The position numbers and the translations under genes are program-made. A stretch of 5,368 nucleotides of DNA from Candidatus Babeliales bacterium (lineage in GTDB: Bacteria; Babelota; Babeliae; Babelales; Vermiphilaceae), in contig JAGVMI010000083.1 of the NCBI GenBank assembly GCA_020053845.1, positions 1 through 5,368 of the forward strand, written 5' to 3'. Numbering within the stretch: the stretch's first letter is position 1; each line of letters begins with the position of its first letter. The notes beneath the pieces were generated by a model that did not search any database, was not told the DNA's origin, and saw nothing but the letters and a program-made list of their open reading frames with translations. Positions 4,383-5,368 of this stretch are shown one piece after another.

Positions 4383-5368
4383 ATGGAAATAAAGCCAACA
4401 GATCTAGTCTCTCTTTTTGAACGATCATTACAGAATTTGCCTGAAGAAAAATTCGAAGAGATAGGTATTGTAGTGCAAGTTGGCGACGGCATTTGTAAAG
4501 TCTATGGGCTTACTAATGCTATCTATGATGAGCTTGTTGAATTTGAGGGTGGCAACAAAGGCATCATCATGCAGCTTGATGAGGATTCTGCATCCGTTTT
4601 CTTGCTGTATAGTGCAATTCCTGTTGCAGAGCTTGAAGTAGTTAAGCGCACAGGTGGAGTATTTAAAGCACCTGTAGGCAAATCACTGATAGGGCGTGTT
4701 ATTAATGCGGTTGGCCAGCCTATCGATGGCATGGGCGATCTGCATCCAGAAGGTTACAATCCGATTGAAACGAAAATTCCTGGAATCATTGAACGCAGCC
4801 CGGTAAACCAATCTCTTGAAACAGGCATCATGGCAATTGATGCTCTTGTGCCTGTAGGTAAAGGCCAACGAGAACTTATTATTGGTAATCGCGGAACAGG
4901 CAAAACGGCAGTTGCACTTGATGCGGTATTGCATCAAAAAGGCAAGAACGTTATTTGCATCTATGTTGCTATCGGGCAGCGTCAGGCAAACATTGCGCGC
5001 ATGGTACGCTTATTTGAAGAGCGTGGCGCACTTGAGTATACAATCGTGGTTGCAGCGCAAGCAGGCGAAGCCGTGTTGAATCACTATCTGGCGCCCTATG
5101 TGGGCTGCACCATGGGAGAATACTTCCGCGATAAAGGTCAGGATGCGCTTATTATTTATGATGATTTAAGTAATCATGCAGTAGCATTCAGAGAAATGTC
5201 GCTTCTGCTGCGCCGTTCTCCAGGCCGCGAAGCATATCCAGGCGATGTGTTTTATTTGCACTCACGTCTTTTAGAGCGTGCAGGCAAGCTGACCAATGGC
5301 GGATCGCTTACGGCACTTCCTATTGTGCAAATTCAAAGTGACGATATCACTGCCTACATTCCTACCAA
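4383..5368 (+). CDS. atpA: ATP synthase F1 subunit alpha (N-terminal part; cut by window edge)
   Basis: The first 328 complete codons of alpha, the non-catalytic nucleotide-binding subunit of the F1 hexamer. Order seen: N-terminal helix contacting delta (1-25), beta-barrel domain (about 26-95) and the nucleotide-binding domain with P-loop GNRGTGKT (168-175), VAIGQRQ, CTMGEYFRD, Walker B IIYDDLSNHA (257-266), LLLRRSPGREAYPGDVFYLHSRLLERA and GGSLTALPI. Compared with E. coli alpha GDRQTGKT, Asp170 is Asn and Gln172 is Gly. The usual IETQ after ALPI reads VQIQ. The segment between LLERA and GGSLTALP is a few residues shorter than in common alphas. The start has AGGGGA overlapping the atpH stop, 4-5 bases upstream. 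The arginine expected near residue 376 lies beyond the window. Confidence 0.97.
   Translation, partial: MEIKPTDLVSLFERSLQNLPEEKFEEIGIVVQVGDGICKVYGLTNAIYDELVEFEGGNKGIIMQLDEDSASVFLLYSAIPVAELEVVKRTGGVFKAPVGKSLIGRVINAVGQPIDGMGDLHPEGYNPIETKIPGIIERSPVNQSLETGIMAIDALVPVGKGQRELIIGNRGTGKTAVALDAVLHQKGKNVICIYVAIGQRQANIARMVRLFEERGALEYTIVVAAQAGEAVLNHYLAPYVGCTMGEYFRDKGQDALIIYDDLSNHAVAFREMSLLLRRSPGREAYPGDVFYLHSRLLERAGKLTNGGSLTALPIVQIQSDDITAYIPT

Noticed and set aside
1..5368. CRISPR arrays, insertion sequences, tRNA or rRNA genes
   Set aside because: No spaced direct repeats, transposase-like frame, terminal inverted repeats or tRNA cloverleaf were seen by eye on either strand.

Overview
The window holds the first half of a bacterial F-type ATP synthase operon, preceded on the same strand by a deoxynucleoside kinase gene. 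A long gene for an exported protein runs divergently from the kinase. The DNA looks bacterial: Shine-Dalgarno sequences, 4-base ATGA start/stop overlaps, and TAA, TAG and TGA all read as stops. The kinase resembles animal dCK/dGK more than the usual short bacterial deoxyadenosine/deoxyguanosine kinases. Together with a large aromatic-rich exported protein and several derived ATP synthase subunits, this suggests a host-dependent bacterium, possibly of the Candidatus Dependentiae (TM6) type. The lineage is an inference from gene content and protein style; no phylogenetic marker was tested.

Layout. Positions 1-1631 (minus) carry an N-terminally complete, C-terminally cut exported protein of at least 543 residues with a signal sequence and strand-rich segments, possibly an outer-membrane or surface protein. 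Positions 1632-1906 are the divergent intergenic region. It contains a clear plus-strand intrinsic terminator (1809-1844) lying upstream of the kinase, so it may be a leader attenuator or the end of a small RNA. Positions 1907-2662 encode the kinase, with a candidate promoter at its 3' end pointing into the atp genes.

Positions 2697-5368 carry atpE (c), a short b/b'-like subunit, a full-length b-like subunit, atpH (delta) and the first 328 codons of atpA (alpha), all plus strand and tightly packed. c forms the membrane rotor ring, the two b-type proteins would form the peripheral stalk, delta joins the stalk to the F1 head, and alpha is the non-catalytic nucleotide-binding subunit of the head. 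The usual first gene, atpB (subunit a), is not next to atpE; the kinase sits in its place. atpG, atpD and atpC would be expected beyond the right edge.

Most notable points: a c subunit with a sodium-binding-like residue set (Gln30, Glu63, Thr64, Tyr68), an extra Glu65 and no conserved loop arginine; an alpha P-loop with the usual Gln replaced by Gly; a kinase in which the base-reading Gln is Glu; a proline-interrupted, His-rich short b subunit; and a possible hairpin over that subunit's start codon.
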